From: Suilimivivens sp964393865
Lineage (GTDB): Bacteria; Bacillota; Clostridia; Lachnospirales; Lachnospiraceae
DNA: 64,000 nt
Direction: 5' to 3'
Assembly (NCBI GenBank): GCA_964393865.1
Contig: CAYMUW010000012.1
Coordinates: 3,126-67,125 of the forward strand
The notes under the pieces are model-generated. The model was not told the DNA's origin. It did no database searches and was given only the letters and a program-made list of their open reading frames with translations. Numbering within the stretch: position 1 is the first letter of the stretch; every line of letters starts with the position of its first letter. Positions 34,785-42,950 of this stretch are shown here, one piece after another. Made by a program: the position numbers and the translations under genes.

Positions 34785-35894
34785 ATGGCAAGTTTATCTT
34801 TAAAAAATATCTGCAAGGTATATCCTAACGGATTTGAAGCAGTAAAGAATTTCAATCTTGAAATTCAGGATCAGGAGTTTATCATCTTCGTAGGTCCTTC
34901 CGGATGTGGTAAGTCTACAACCCTTCGTATGATCGCAGGTCTGGAGGATATTTCTTCCGGTGAATTGATGATTGGCGATAGAGTAGTTAATGATGTAGAA
35001 CCTAAGGACAGAGATATCGCGATGGTATTCCAGAACTACGCTCTGTATCCTCATATGTCAGTATATGATAACATGGCTTTCGGTCTTAAGTTAAGAAAAG
35101 TACCGAAGGATGAAATTGATAAGATGGTTAAGGAAGCAGCTAAGATCCTTGATCTGACAGCTCTTCTTGATCGTAAGCCCAAGGCTTTGTCAGGTGGTCA
35201 GAGACAGCGTGTTGCTATGGGTCGTGCAATCGTTCGTAATCCTAAGGTATTCCTTATGGATGAGCCTCTTTCAAACTTGGATGCTAAGCTCCGTGTACAG
35301 ATGCGTGTTGAGATTTCCAAGCTGCATCAGAGACTGGGTACAACCATCATCTATGTAACACATGACCAGACAGAGGCTATGACATTAGGTGACAGAATCG
35401 TTGTTATGAAGGACGGTGTTATTCAGCAGGTAGATACACCTCAGAACCTGTATGAGAAGCCCTGCAACCTGTTCGTAGCAGGATTCATGGGATCACCTCA
35501 GATGAACTTCCTTGATGCAGTTGTTGAAGTAAGCGGTGAGACAGCAAGCCTGAAGATTGCCGGAAACAGCATTCCTCTTCCTCCTGCTAAGTCCAAGAAG
35601 CTTATTGATGGCGGTTACGACGGAAAGACAGTTACATTCGGTATTCGTCCTGAAGATGTATATGATTCAGAAATGTTTATCGAGACATCCAAGTGTGTAT
35701 TCGAGTCAACCATTAAGGTTTACGAATTACTTGGTGCAGAAGTTTACTTATACTTTGATCTGGCTGAGTTCCCGATTACAGCAAGAGTTGACTCTCGTAC
35801 AACAGCAAGACCTGGCGATACAGTTAAGTTTGCATTTGATGTTGAGAAGATTCACGTATTTGATAAGGAAACAGAGCAGACTATTACAAACTAG
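34785..35894 (+). CDS. msmK: Sugar ABC transporter ATP-binding protein, MsmK/UgpC type (stand-alone)
   Basis: A 369-residue ATPase that powers carbohydrate importers. Walker A is FVGPSGCGKSTTLRM near residue 36, the Q-loop FQNYALYPHMSVYDNM, the signature LSGGQRQRVAMGRAI, Walker B VFLMDEPLSNLDAKLR and the H-loop VTHDQTEAMTLGD. A TOBE/MalK-type regulatory domain follows (PQMNFLDAVVEV, GIRPEDVY). No permease or binding protein adjoins it, so it probably serves several importers, as MsmK/MsmX does. Its codons are biased to a few endings (GTA, CTT, AAG), unlike neighbours, a mark of strong expression. RBS AAGGAGGCAAATGAA. Confidence 0.93.
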   Translation: MASLSLKNICKVYPNGFEAVKNFNLEIQDQEFIIFVGPSGCGKSTTLRMIAGLEDISSGELMIGDRVVNDVEPKDRDIAMVFQNYALYPHMSVYDNMAFGLKLRKVPKDEIDKMVKEAAKILDLTALLDRKPKALSGGQRQRVAMGRAIVRNPKVFLMDEPLSNLDAKLRVQMRVEISKLHQRLGTTIIYVTHDQTEAMTLGDRIVVMKDGVIQQVDTPQNLYEKPCNLFVAGFMGSPQMNFLDAVVEVSGETASLKIAGNSIPLPPAKSKKLIDGGYDGKTVTFGIRPEDVYDSEMFIETSKCVFESTIKVYELLGAEVYLYFDLAEFPITARVDSRTTARPGDTVKFAFDVEKIHVFDKETEQTITN

Positions 35895-35909
35895 TTTAAA
35901 GATTGATGA

Positions 35910-35934
35910 GGGGATGCGGATGCATCCCCTTTTT
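35910..35934 (+). terminator. Rho-independent terminator after msmK
   Basis: Perfect 8-bp stem GGGGATGC/GCATCCCC with loop GGAT and then TTTTT, 16 bases after the stop. Confidence 0.92.
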
Positions 35935-35938
35935 GATT

Positions 35939-36090
35939 CATAGGAAAGACCTTGATGCAATAATGTGTGAAAGTAATTACCTTTCCTATGAAATAAAAAG
36001 CACTCCGTGCAGGATGCGCACGCCAAATCAGCGGTGGATGTTGCTGATGCAACGCTTTGGTGGCGCGAGAGTTCGCAAACGAACTCTTTG
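35939..36090. repeat. Hairpin-rich intergenic element (possible repeat family or small RNA)
   Basis: About 150 bases hold several inverted pairs: CATAGGAAAG (35939-35948) with CTTTCCTATG (35981-35990); CGTGC/GCACG near 36006-36022; a compound stem from about 36020 to 36066 with GTTGC-tgat-GCAAC (36040-36053) inside CGCCAAA and TTTGG-t-GGCG; and AGAGTTCG-caaa-CGAACTCT (36068-36087) followed by TTTGATTT. No ribosome site or gene is supported. The ordered structure suggests a dispersed repeat or a short RNA ending in its own terminator. Confidence 0.45.
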
Positions 36091-36129
36091 ATTTGTAATA
36101 GGAAAAAACATGCATAAGAATAAATTTTT

Positions 36130-36138
36130 TGGTATAAT
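36130..36138 (+). promoter_or_regulatory. Extended -10 promoter of cdaR-like gene
   Basis: TGGTATAAT fits the extended -10 form. The start codon is 30 bases downstream; no clear -35 is needed for this type. Confidence 0.6.
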
Positions 36139-36167
36139 ATTCGTGTACTTCGAAAGGACGTGAAAGA

Positions 36168-37253
36168 ATGATATCTACGCAGGTTTTGACAAATTGTATT
36201 GAAGATCTACGAGCTATAACCAGGGTTAATTTGGCTGTTTTTGATTTGGACGGTGCAGAAGTGGCATCTACCTTTGAATGCAAAGAGCTTTCGGGTGGAC
36301 TTGTTAAAGCTTTTGCTGAGTCACCGGCAGACAGCCAGGTAATCGGCACCGATCATCTGCTGAAAATCGTAGATGAGGGGGAGTTTGTATATATTTTAGT
36401 TGCAAGAGGCTCCGGTGATGATGCATATATGGTAGGCAGAATTGCGGCCAGCCAGATACAGCAGCTGTTGACTGCATATAAGGAACGCTTCGACCGCAAT
36501 AATTTCTTCCAAAATCTGCTGATGGATAATCTTTTGCTGGTAGATGTATATAATCGTGCCAAAAAGCTGCATCTGGAAGTTATGGTTCCAAGAGTGGTTT
36601 ATATAATAGAAACACAGTCTGAGAAGGACAGTACCGCAGCGGAACTGTTAAAGAGCATGTTCTCATCTCAGTCAGGTGATTTTGTTACGGCGGTGGATGA
36701 AAATAACGTTATTCTGATTAAGTCACTGAATCCTGATGACGGGAATGAGCAGATGGAACAGACTGCACAGACCATTGTTGATATGATGAGTACGGAAGCT
36801 ATGCTGAATGTAAGGGTTGCTTATGGAACGATTGTTCAGGAACTGAAGGATGTGTCTAAGTCTTACAAGGAAGCCATGATGGCGCTTGATGTGGGAAAGA
36901 TTTTTTATGTGGAAAAGAAGGTCAATGCATATGGCAGCCTGGGCATCGGACGACTGATTTATCAGCTCCCGGTTAATCTCTGCCGGATTTTTATCAGTGA
37001 GATATTTGGGGACAATGATCCCGGTGAATTCGATGAGGAAATTGTCACTACCGTAAATAAATTCTTTGACAATAACCTGAATGTGTCGGAGACCTCGAGA
37101 CAGCTTTTTGTTCACAGAAATACACTGGTATATCGAATTGAGAAGCTGGAAAAGAGTACCGGACTTGATGTTCGTACCTTTGATGACGCATTAACCTTTA
37201 AGATTGCCATGATGGTATATAATTATATGAAATATTTGGATCATAACAATTAA
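36168..37253 (+). CDS. CdaR/PucR-type transcriptional regulator
   Basis: A 361-residue regulator. The N-terminal ~130 residues (MISTQVLTNCIEDLRAITRV, FDLDGAEVAS) resemble a sugar-diacid or ligand sensor, a central GGDEF-like degenerate region follows (MLNVRVAYGTIVQELKDVSK) and the C-terminal PucR HTH reads DNNLNVSETSRQLFVHRNTL, VYRIEKLEKSTGLDVRTFDD. RBS GAAAGGACGTGAAAGA precedes the ATG. It lies behind the lone MsmK gene and may control carbohydrate use; targets are not visible. Confidence 0.85.
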   Translation: MISTQVLTNCIEDLRAITRVNLAVFDLDGAEVASTFECKELSGGLVKAFAESPADSQVIGTDHLLKIVDEGEFVYILVARGSGDDAYMVGRIAASQIQQLLTAYKERFDRNNFFQNLLMDNLLLVDVYNRAKKLHLEVMVPRVVYIIETQSEKDSTAAELLKSMFSSQSGDFVTAVDENNVILIKSLNPDDGNEQMEQTAQTIVDMMSTEAMLNVRVAYGTIVQELKDVSKSYKEAMMALDVGKIFYVEKKVNAYGSLGIGRLIYQLPVNLCRIFISEIFGDNDPGEFDEEIVTTVNKFFDNNLNVSETSRQLFVHRNTLVYRIEKLEKSTGLDVRTFDDALTFKIAMMVYNYMKYLDHNN

Positions 37254-37329
37254 GCATTGTTTTTGCATTGTTTAAAGTACTAAGCAGCCTTATTCCCGAA
37301 TACAATAGAATTGTCAGGGGGGAATCAGG

Positions 37330-38124
37330 TTGCTTTTGTATGAGAAGAAAATTTTGTATTTGACACTGTATCGGAGCGGGAACAGGGAATGCGGAGGCGG
37401 CTTTGTCAAATTTATTGAGAAAGCAGGCGGGCTTCGTATGGATATACAGATAAAAAAAGATTGCTGCAGAGAGGAAGGAAGATATCTTCTCTGTTTTCTT
37501 GCCGGGGAAAATCTGCTGTCTTTAGGGGAATTATCGGTACAAGCCGGTGGGATTAGTGCCAGCCGCTACTTTAAAACGGATGAGGAGAAAGTATATATTC
37601 AGGGAAGGGCTTACGAGAAAAAGGACATTTACGGAGTGAAGATTGAAGTCAGTGAGGAATGCTGTCTTGCCGGTTATTGGAAGAAAAAATCGGAACCAAA
37701 GCAGGAGGAGCGGCCTTTGGTAACGGCGGCTGAAATGGAGGAGGAGAAATTCACTGAGATATGCACCTTTGATAATAAATGGGAACAGCTTTTGCATGAT
37801 TATCCTCAGATACATCCCTTTGGGGATGAAAGAACCTTTATTTCCATTGAGCCCCGGGATTTTATTGTTCTTAGCGCTTCTTATCAGAAGCTTGTCAATA
37901 ACAGCTTTTTGCTGCACGGGTTTTACAATTACCGTTATTTGATCTTAGGGCCTGACAGGGAATTGGGGGACGATAGCGGGGAATGCTTTTATCTGGGAGT
38001 TCCCGGTACCTTTTTTGAGAGGGAGAAGATGGTAGCGGTGATGTTTGGTTTTGAGGGATTTGAGTGTGACGGGCCTGTAGAGGTAGGGAGATTTGGATAT
38101 TATTTGCGAAGAGTTGAGCTGTAG
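37330..38124 (+). CDS. Conserved Lachnospiraceae-type protein, possibly DUF6128
   Basis: A 264-residue protein read from a TTG after CAGGGGGGAATCAGG. N-terminal beta-rich part: YLTLYRSGNRECGGGFVKFI and RMDIQIKK, then a charged linker (KKKSEPKQEERPLV), then a C-terminal part with HPFGDERTFISIEPRDFIVL, RYLILGPDRELG and YLGVPGTFFEREKMVAVMFG. I associate this layout with a domain of unknown function common in Lachnospiraceae, probably DUF6128, but this is unverified. An alternative ATG lies at 37438; the TTG is favoured because the first strand is typical of the family. Function unknown. Confidence 0.6.
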   Translation: MLLYEKKILYLTLYRSGNRECGGGFVKFIEKAGGLRMDIQIKKDCCREEGRYLLCFLAGENLLSLGELSVQAGGISASRYFKTDEEKVYIQGRAYEKKDIYGVKIEVSEECCLAGYWKKKSEPKQEERPLVTAAEMEEEKFTEICTFDNKWEQLLHDYPQIHPFGDERTFISIEPRDFIVLSASYQKLVNNSFLLHGFYNYRYLILGPDRELGDDSGECFYLGVPGTFFEREKMVAVMFGFEGFECDGPVEVGRFGYYLRRVEL

Positions 38125-38126
38125 GC

Positions 38127-38155
38127 TTGCGATATGTTTTTCAAAAGGTTATAAT
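38127..38155 (+). promoter_or_regulatory. Promoter of the LacI-GGDEF gene
   Basis: TTGCGA (38127-38132), spacer 17, TATAAT (38150-38155). The start codon is 32 bases downstream. Confidence 0.75.
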
Positions 38156-38186
38156 GTTGGCAAGGGGATAGGAAGGACTACACAGG

Positions 38187-40118
38187 ATGAAAATAGCGGT
38201 ATTGATGGCTGGAATACGTTTTGACAGTCAGCGAAGAATTATTAATGGAATAATGGAAAAGGCTGTTTTGGACGGAACAGATATTTACATATTTACCTGT
38301 GACGCGTGGACATACTCTACATCCTATTACAACAAAGGCGAAGCGGCAATTTTAAAGCTGCCTGATTTTCAGGATTACGACGGAATCATCCTGCATGGAG
38401 ATACCATTAATGACAAGGATATCATGAAGTGTGTGGTCAGTGCTATTCAGCGTTCAGGCGTACCTTGTGTTAGTTTAAATCTTAGATTTGGCGGGATGCA
38501 TTATATAGGCATGGAAAATGCCAATGGTATTACCAAGATTGTTAATCATCTAATTAAGGAGCATGGGGCAAGGAGACTTGCATTTATTTCAGGGCCCAAG
38601 GAAAATGTGGATGCTACCGGGCGACTGAAGGCATTCAGGCAGGCCATGGCGGATAATGACATGACTGTCTACAAGGAGCGGATATATTATGGGGATTATC
38701 ACCCGGAAAGCGGGAAGGATGCAATCGCCTATTTTAGTGAGTCCCAGCTGGAATTTCCGGATGCGGTGATAGCGGCCAACGATGAGATGGCGCTTGGCGC
38801 TTTTTATGAGCTTTTGCAGAGAGGCTATGAGGTTCCCGGGGATGTGCTTCTTACCGGCTATGACCATGCGTTTTCGGGAAAGCATCATTATCCGAAGATT
38901 ACCAGCGTGAAACGCCCGGAGCTTGAGCTGGGCAGGCGTGCTTATGCGATGCTGATGGATTGCATAGATGGCAAAGAGCCTGAGGAAGAGGAACTTTTAT
39001 GTACACCGGTGTTTACGGAAAGCTGCGGCTGTGAGGATAAGATTGGAGAGGACAGTACCAGTATCAGAAAGCGTTATGTGAAAGAAAAGCTTCATGTTAC
39101 CACCTATTCTGAAATTATTAAATCATCTTCGGCGGATTTCACCGGAGCAATGACTTATGAAAATATTTTGGACAAGATTCGTAAGTATGTGAAGATGATG
39201 GAGATTGAGGAATTTTATCTTTGCATGTGTGTCAGGGAGGAGTCCTTTGGGGGAGAAGTGATGTCCAGGATTAACACGGAGGGCAATATGCCGGACATTA
39301 CCTCTTATTCTTCGGAAATCACGCTCCCGATTGTATACAGAAACGGAGTATTTTCCCAGCATGGCAGATTTAGTTCCAGAGAGCTTCTTCCTAAGGAATA
39401 CACGGAGGGTAAAGAGGGAAGCTTTTATACAATCATTCCCGTACATTATCAGGAAAGATGTTACGGATACTGTGTTTTGGGCAACAGCAGATTGATGATG
39501 GACAGTGAATTGTTTCATATGTTTATCATGAATATTAATAATGCTCTTGAAAATATCAGAAAGCAAAATATGCTGAATTCCATGATAGAGTGTCTGAACA
39601 GAATGTGGGTGTATGATAAGCTGACCGGTATTTTTAACAGAGCCGGTTTCTTTAAATTTGCGCCTAATATTATTAATGAGGCCAGACGAAAAGGGAATGA
39701 CTTATTTGTATTTTTCCTGGATTTGGATGGACTTAAGTCCATAAACGACAAATACGGACATGACGAGGGGGATGCGTTCATTAAGGCAATGGCCAATGTG
39801 CTGAGCAAGGTTCACCGTCATGGGGAGCTTTTGATGCGTTACGGCGGTGATGAATTTGTGGTTCTCTCTCAGGGTTTTACTCATGAGGATGCCGAAAACT
39901 ATATGGATCAGGTTAAGATTGGAATTGATCAATACAATGCATCATCCAATCACCCTTATATATTGGAGGCAAGTATGGGCTACTCCATCATGGCTCCTGA
40001 AGAAAATCTGGATTTGGAAGCATTTATCGAGACGGCCGATCAGGAGATGTATAAGTCCAAAAATGAGAAGAAAAGAAAACGTGAAGCGGCAGAAAAAGAG
40101 GAGAAGAATAAGAATTAA
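38187..40118 (+). CDS. LacI-type ligand-binding domain fused to GGDEF diguanylate cyclase
   Basis: A 643-residue cytoplasmic protein without HTH or signal. Residues 1-~285 form a periplasmic-binding-protein-like (LacI/GalR) sensor: IAVLMAGIRFDSQRRIINGI, FISGPKENVDATGRLKAFRQ, PDAVIAANDEMALGAFYELL, GYDHAFSGKHHYPKITSVKR. Residues ~300-460 look GAF-like (EFYLCMCVREESFGGEVMSR). The C-terminal GGDEF has FFLDLDGLKSINDKYGHDEG and RYGGDEFVVL near residue 552. It would couple an intracellular sugar to c-di-GMP output. Basic and acidic Lys-Glu tail at the end. RBS ATAGGAAGGACTACACAGG. Confidence 0.92.
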   Translation: MKIAVLMAGIRFDSQRRIINGIMEKAVLDGTDIYIFTCDAWTYSTSYYNKGEAAILKLPDFQDYDGIILHGDTINDKDIMKCVVSAIQRSGVPCVSLNLRFGGMHYIGMENANGITKIVNHLIKEHGARRLAFISGPKENVDATGRLKAFRQAMADNDMTVYKERIYYGDYHPESGKDAIAYFSESQLEFPDAVIAANDEMALGAFYELLQRGYEVPGDVLLTGYDHAFSGKHHYPKITSVKRPELELGRRAYAMLMDCIDGKEPEEEELLCTPVFTESCGCEDKIGEDSTSIRKRYVKEKLHVTTYSEIIKSSSADFTGAMTYENILDKIRKYVKMMEIEEFYLCMCVREESFGGEVMSRINTEGNMPDITSYSSEITLPIVYRNGVFSQHGRFSSRELLPKEYTEGKEGSFYTIIPVHYQERCYGYCVLGNSRLMMDSELFHMFIMNINNALENIRKQNMLNSMIECLNRMWVYDKLTGIFNRAGFFKFAPNIINEARRKGNDLFVFFLDLDGLKSINDKYGHDEGDAFIKAMANVLSKVHRHGELLMRYGGDEFVVLSQGFTHEDAENYMDQVKIGIDQYNASSNHPYILEASMGYSIMAPEENLDLEAFIETADQEMYKSKNEKKRKREAAEKEEKNKN

Positions 40119-40119
40119 A

Positions 40120-40333
40120 CCCTGCTCTTCATCCTCAGGGAAACTGCCATGCGTTACCTGTACAGCCAGCTAAGATCAGGCGCCCTTACGGCACATGGAA
40201 AATTCCGCTTAGTGCTGCTTTGTTCCCAACCTGACACGGTTCGCGGGTTTCCATTGCGTAAGACCCAATCGTCAAGCGCCGCTTATACAGGGCAGCCATG
40301 ACAGCTTCCCTGAATACAAAGCTGCACGGTTTA
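40120..40333 (-). ncRNA. ffs: Signal recognition particle RNA (large Gram-positive type)
   Basis: On the minus strand the conserved apical helix is read as GTCAGG-TTG-GGAA-CAA-AGCAGC (about 40215-40245): a GGAA tetraloop, the symmetric loop around it and the AGCAGC side. The 5' end CCGTGCAGC ... CAGGGAAGCTG and the 3' end GGCAGTTTCCCTGAGG can pair as the Alu-domain arms. Inner helices such as CTTACGCA with TGCCGTAAG and TGGAAA with TTTCCA support the long rod. It lies tail to tail with the GGDEF gene. The 5' end is placed by the CCGTGC motif, the 3' end is approximate. Confidence 0.88.
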
Positions 40334-40444
40334 TCTTGAAATATGACAGCATATGCTGCGCACATCTTCTTGTAGTATAGGGGCTTTTGAATGGTTTGTC
40401 AACCAAAAAGGCTGAACTGATCTATTGATATGGGAGGAAAGAAT

Positions 40445-41161
40445 TTGCTGATAGTCGGATTAAATAAGACCACGCTGCTTGATTATCCGGGGCGTGTTGC
40501 CGCTACCGTTTTTATGGGCGGCTGTAATTTCAGGTGTCCTTTTTGTTATAACAGGGAATTGGTTCTTGAGCCAACAGCCGGAGCTTCCTACTCGGAGGAG
40601 GAGGTTCTGGCTTTTTTAAAAAAAAGAAAAAATATCTTAAAGGGTGTATGCATCACCGGAGGAGAGCCTGTGCTGCATGCTGATCTTCCTGATTTTATCA
40701 GCAGAATCAGGCAGCTTGGGTATCCGGTCAAGCTGGATACCAATGGTTATAAGCCGGAGATTTTAAAAAAGCTTTTGGACGGGAAATGCCTTGATTATGT
40801 GGCGATGGATATCAAAAACTGCCCGGAAAAATATGCTCTTACGGCAGGAATGGATGATGAGGGACACAGGTTTGATTTGGGGAAGATCAGGGAATCGGTT
40901 TCCATGCTGATCGATGGAGATGTTGACAGCGAATTTCGTACTACAGTGGTGAAGGAGCTTCACACGGTAGAGGATATGGTCAAAATAGGGGAATGGATTC
41001 AGGGATGCTCGAAATACTATTTGCAGAGGTTTACAGATAGCGGAAGTACCATTTGTGAGGGATATCATGAACCGGATGTGGAGACTATGAAAGAAATGGT
41101 ACAGGCCATAGAAGGAATACCGGAGATGGAAGGAAAGGTATTTTTGCGGGGCGTGGATTGA
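40445..41161 (+). CDS. nrdG: Anaerobic ribonucleotide reductase activating protein-like radical SAM enzyme
   Basis: A ~238-residue radical SAM protein. NKTTLLDYPGRVAATVFMGG then CNFRCPFCYN gives the 4Fe-4S motif (CX3CX2C), followed by GVCITGGEPVLHADLPDFI and KLDTNGYKPEIL. This is the NrdG2-type of class III RNR activase or an allied glycyl-radical activase. A TTG at 40445 is favoured because GGGAGGAAAG stands 5-7 bases before it, although an ATG at 40430 is in frame. No nrdD lies in the window, so the partner is elsewhere. Confidence 0.82.
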   Translation: MLIVGLNKTTLLDYPGRVAATVFMGGCNFRCPFCYNRELVLEPTAGASYSEEEVLAFLKKRKNILKGVCITGGEPVLHADLPDFISRIRQLGYPVKLDTNGYKPEILKKLLDGKCLDYVAMDIKNCPEKYALTAGMDDEGHRFDLGKIRESVSMLIDGDVDSEFRTTVVKELHTVEDMVKIGEWIQGCSKYYLQRFTDSGSTICEGYHEPDVETMKEMVQAIEGIPEMEGKVFLRGVD

Positions 41162-41192
41162 CTGCCTGAGGCGGTGAAAGGAAATACGTGCT

Positions 41193-41696
41193 ATGACAGA
41201 GTGTGAGAAGTACATGAAGGAAGCAATCAGGCAGGCTAAGAAAGCCTATGCTCTGGGGGAAGTGCCTATTGGCTGCGTGATTGTATATGAGGGAAAAATT
41301 ATAGGGCGGGGTTATAACCGAAGGAATACAGATAAAAATACATTGGCGCATGCAGAGATTACGGCCATCAATAAGGCCAGCAAAAAAATCGGTGACTGGC
41401 GGTTGGAGGGATGTACCCTGTATGTGACGCTGGAGCCCTGTCAGATGTGTGCCGGCGCTATTGTGCAGGCCAGAATTGACGAGGTGGTAATGGGCAGCAT
41501 GAATCCCAAGGCAGGCTGCGGCGGTTCCATTCTGAATATTTTGGAAATGCCGGAGTTTAATCATCAGGTGAAGGTGACAAGAGGCGTGCTTGAGGAGGAG
41601 TGTACACAGCTGCTGACCCGGTTTTTTAAGGAGCTGCGGGTCAGGAACAAGCTGGAAAAGGAAGAGCGAAGGCTAAGAGCAGAGGGTGAACTGTAA
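41193..41696 (+). CDS. tadA: tRNA-specific adenosine deaminase
   Basis: A 167-residue zinc deaminase. HAEITAINKASKKIGDWR holds the catalytic His and Glu, and LEPCQMCAGAIVQARIDEVV the two zinc Cys (PCxxC). It converts A34 to inosine in the anticodon of tRNA-Arg(ACG), an essential step. RBS AAAGGAAATACGTGCT precedes the ATG. It starts 32 bases after the activase gene. Confidence 0.95.
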   Translation: MTECEKYMKEAIRQAKKAYALGEVPIGCVIVYEGKIIGRGYNRRNTDKNTLAHAEITAINKASKKIGDWRLEGCTLYVTLEPCQMCAGAIVQARIDEVVMGSMNPKAGCGGSILNILEMPEFNHQVKVTRGVLEEECTQLLTRFFKELRVRNKLEKEERRLRAEGEL

Positions 41697-41713
41697 ATAG
41701 GACAAATTTTTTA

Positions 41714-41742
41714 TTGTATCTGGCAAAAAATTATGCTATACT
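41714..41742 (+). promoter_or_regulatory. Promoter of the marR-flavin reductase operon
   Basis: TTGTAT (41714-41719), spacer 17, TATACT (41737-41742) with TG at the extended -10 position. Confidence 0.85.
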
Positions 41743-41749
41743 ACAATTG

Positions 41750-41776
41750 TTCTATTTAGAAATATTCTAATAAGAA
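41750..41776. promoter_or_regulatory. MarR operator-like dyad
   Basis: TTCTATTTAGAA, three bases, TTCTAATAAGAA form an inverted repeat matching at 10 of 12 positions. It starts 8 bases after the -10 hexamer, over the expected transcription start, and ends 13 bases before the marR start. Binding there would block transcription, consistent with autorepression. Confidence 0.7.
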
Positions 41777-41789
41777 CGGAGAAGAAAAA

Positions 41790-42230
41790 TTGGAAACAAA
41801 GGGCGGTTTTTACATCACACAGATTAAGCAGCTTCAGGATCGTATTTTTGAAAAAATGCTGTTGGAGAATGGAATAGAAATCAGCGGCGGACAGGGAAGG
41901 ATTTTATTTGTATTGTGGAAAAAGGATCATCTTACAATCAGTGAAATCAGCAGGGAGACCTCCCTTGCTAAAAATACGGTGTCCATAGTAGTGGACGGAA
42001 TGGTGAATAAGGGAATTTTGGACAGGCGTATTAACCCTGAAAACAGGCGTCAGACGATTATATCCCTTACAGAGTATGCCAAATCCATGCAGAGCCGGTA
42101 TGAGGCTGTCTCACAGCAGATGAATGTTCTTTTCTATGAGGGATTTACGCAGGAAGAGCAGAAGGTTTTTGACGATTATCTGGAAAGAGTGCGGAATACG
42201 CTGCTGAGGGCTGAGGATGAGAGGAAGTAA
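41790..42230 (+). CDS. MarR family transcriptional regulator
   Basis: A 146-residue winged-helix protein: QGRILFVLWKKDHLTISEIS, RETSLAKNTVSIVVDGMVNK and GILDRRINPENRRQTIISLT (wing). The start is a TTG after ACGGAGAAGAAAAA. The upstream dyad and promoter suggest it represses its own operon, which continues into a flavin-reductase gene. The inducer is unknown, perhaps a phenolic or oxidant as in related proteins. Confidence 0.88.
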   Translation: METKGGFYITQIKQLQDRIFEKMLLENGIEISGGQGRILFVLWKKDHLTISEISRETSLAKNTVSIVVDGMVNKGILDRRINPENRRQTIISLTEYAKSMQSRYEAVSQQMNVLFYEGFTQEEQKVFDDYLERVRNTLLRAEDERK

Positions 42231-42256
42231 AAGCTAAGCCGTGCACAGGAGATACC

Positions 42257-42379
42257 ATGTATTACAGGGAAGGCGTAACAGATCCGGATTATTGTGTATT
42301 AAAATTCACAGCATTAAAGGGAAGACACTATTGCAGCTTAAAAACGGAAAGCTTTGCTATGGAAGAACTGGAGGGGTAA
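42257..42379 (+). pseudogene. C-terminal remnant of a pyridoxamine-5'-phosphate-oxidase-like protein
   Basis: A 40-residue frame, MYYREGVTDPDYCVLKFTAL then KGRHYCSLKTESFAMEELEG, resembles the end of small flavin-binding PNPOx-like proteins (GVTDPDYCVLKFTA). The rest of that gene is absent. AGGAGATACC stands before the ATG, so it may still be translated. It ends five bases before the next start, in the marR operon. Confidence 0.5.
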
Positions 42380-42383
42380 GGCC

Positions 42384-42950
42384 ATGAAAGAGGTTAAAAG
42401 AAAATCAATGGGAAGCGAGCATTCATTATGCGTACAGCCGACATTTTTAATCGGTACATATGATGAAAGCGGTATAGCAAATTTTACCCCCATAACCTGG
42501 GTGAGTGTCACTTGTCAGGAGGAAGGGCATTATTTGCTTGTGATCAGTATGTATGGTTCCAAAAAGACGAAGGATAATATCGGTAAAACCAGGAAATTAT
42601 CAGTTAATCTTGTCAGCACTGACATGCTGCAGCTGGTAGATTATTTCGGAAGCGTTTCGGGAAGAGGCGGAGAAAAGGACGGTGTGGATTACGGGTACAG
42701 TGAAGGCGAGGTTGTGTCGGTTCCTGCGTTGAATGAGAGTAAATGGGTATATGAGTGTGAAGTGGTAAAAATAGTTCAGACCGGGGAATCGGATACATAC
42801 TTTTGCGATATTAAGAATGTGCAGGTGGATGCGGGTATTGATATTTCAAAAGGGCTGGATTTAACCCAATTTGATCCGGTAGTATACTCGGGACACTATC
42901 ATTCTGTGGGAAAGCATTTAGGGAAAATCGGTGATTTTTTACACCGATGA
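42384..42950 (+). CDS. Flavin reductase-like / FMN-binding split-barrel protein
   Basis: A 188-residue protein of the flavin reductase domain family: VKRKSMGSEHSLCVQPTFLI, ANFTPITWVSVTCQEEGHYL and KKTKDNIGKTRKLSVNLVS. Such proteins bind FMN and reduce it or use it for redox chemistry. ATG 42384 follows ACTGGAGGGGTAAGGCC; the longer frame from 42354 runs through the remnant before it. Likely in one transcript with the MarR regulator. Its end overlaps the convergent MATE gene by 12 bases. Confidence 0.82.
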   Translation: MKEVKRKSMGSEHSLCVQPTFLIGTYDESGIANFTPITWVSVTCQEEGHYLLVISMYGSKKTKDNIGKTRKLSVNLVSTDMLQLVDYFGSVSGRGGEKDGVDYGYSEGEVVSVPALNESKWVYECEVVKIVQTGESDTYFCDIKNVQVDAGIDISKGLDLTQFDPVVYSGHYHSVGKHLGKIGDFLHR

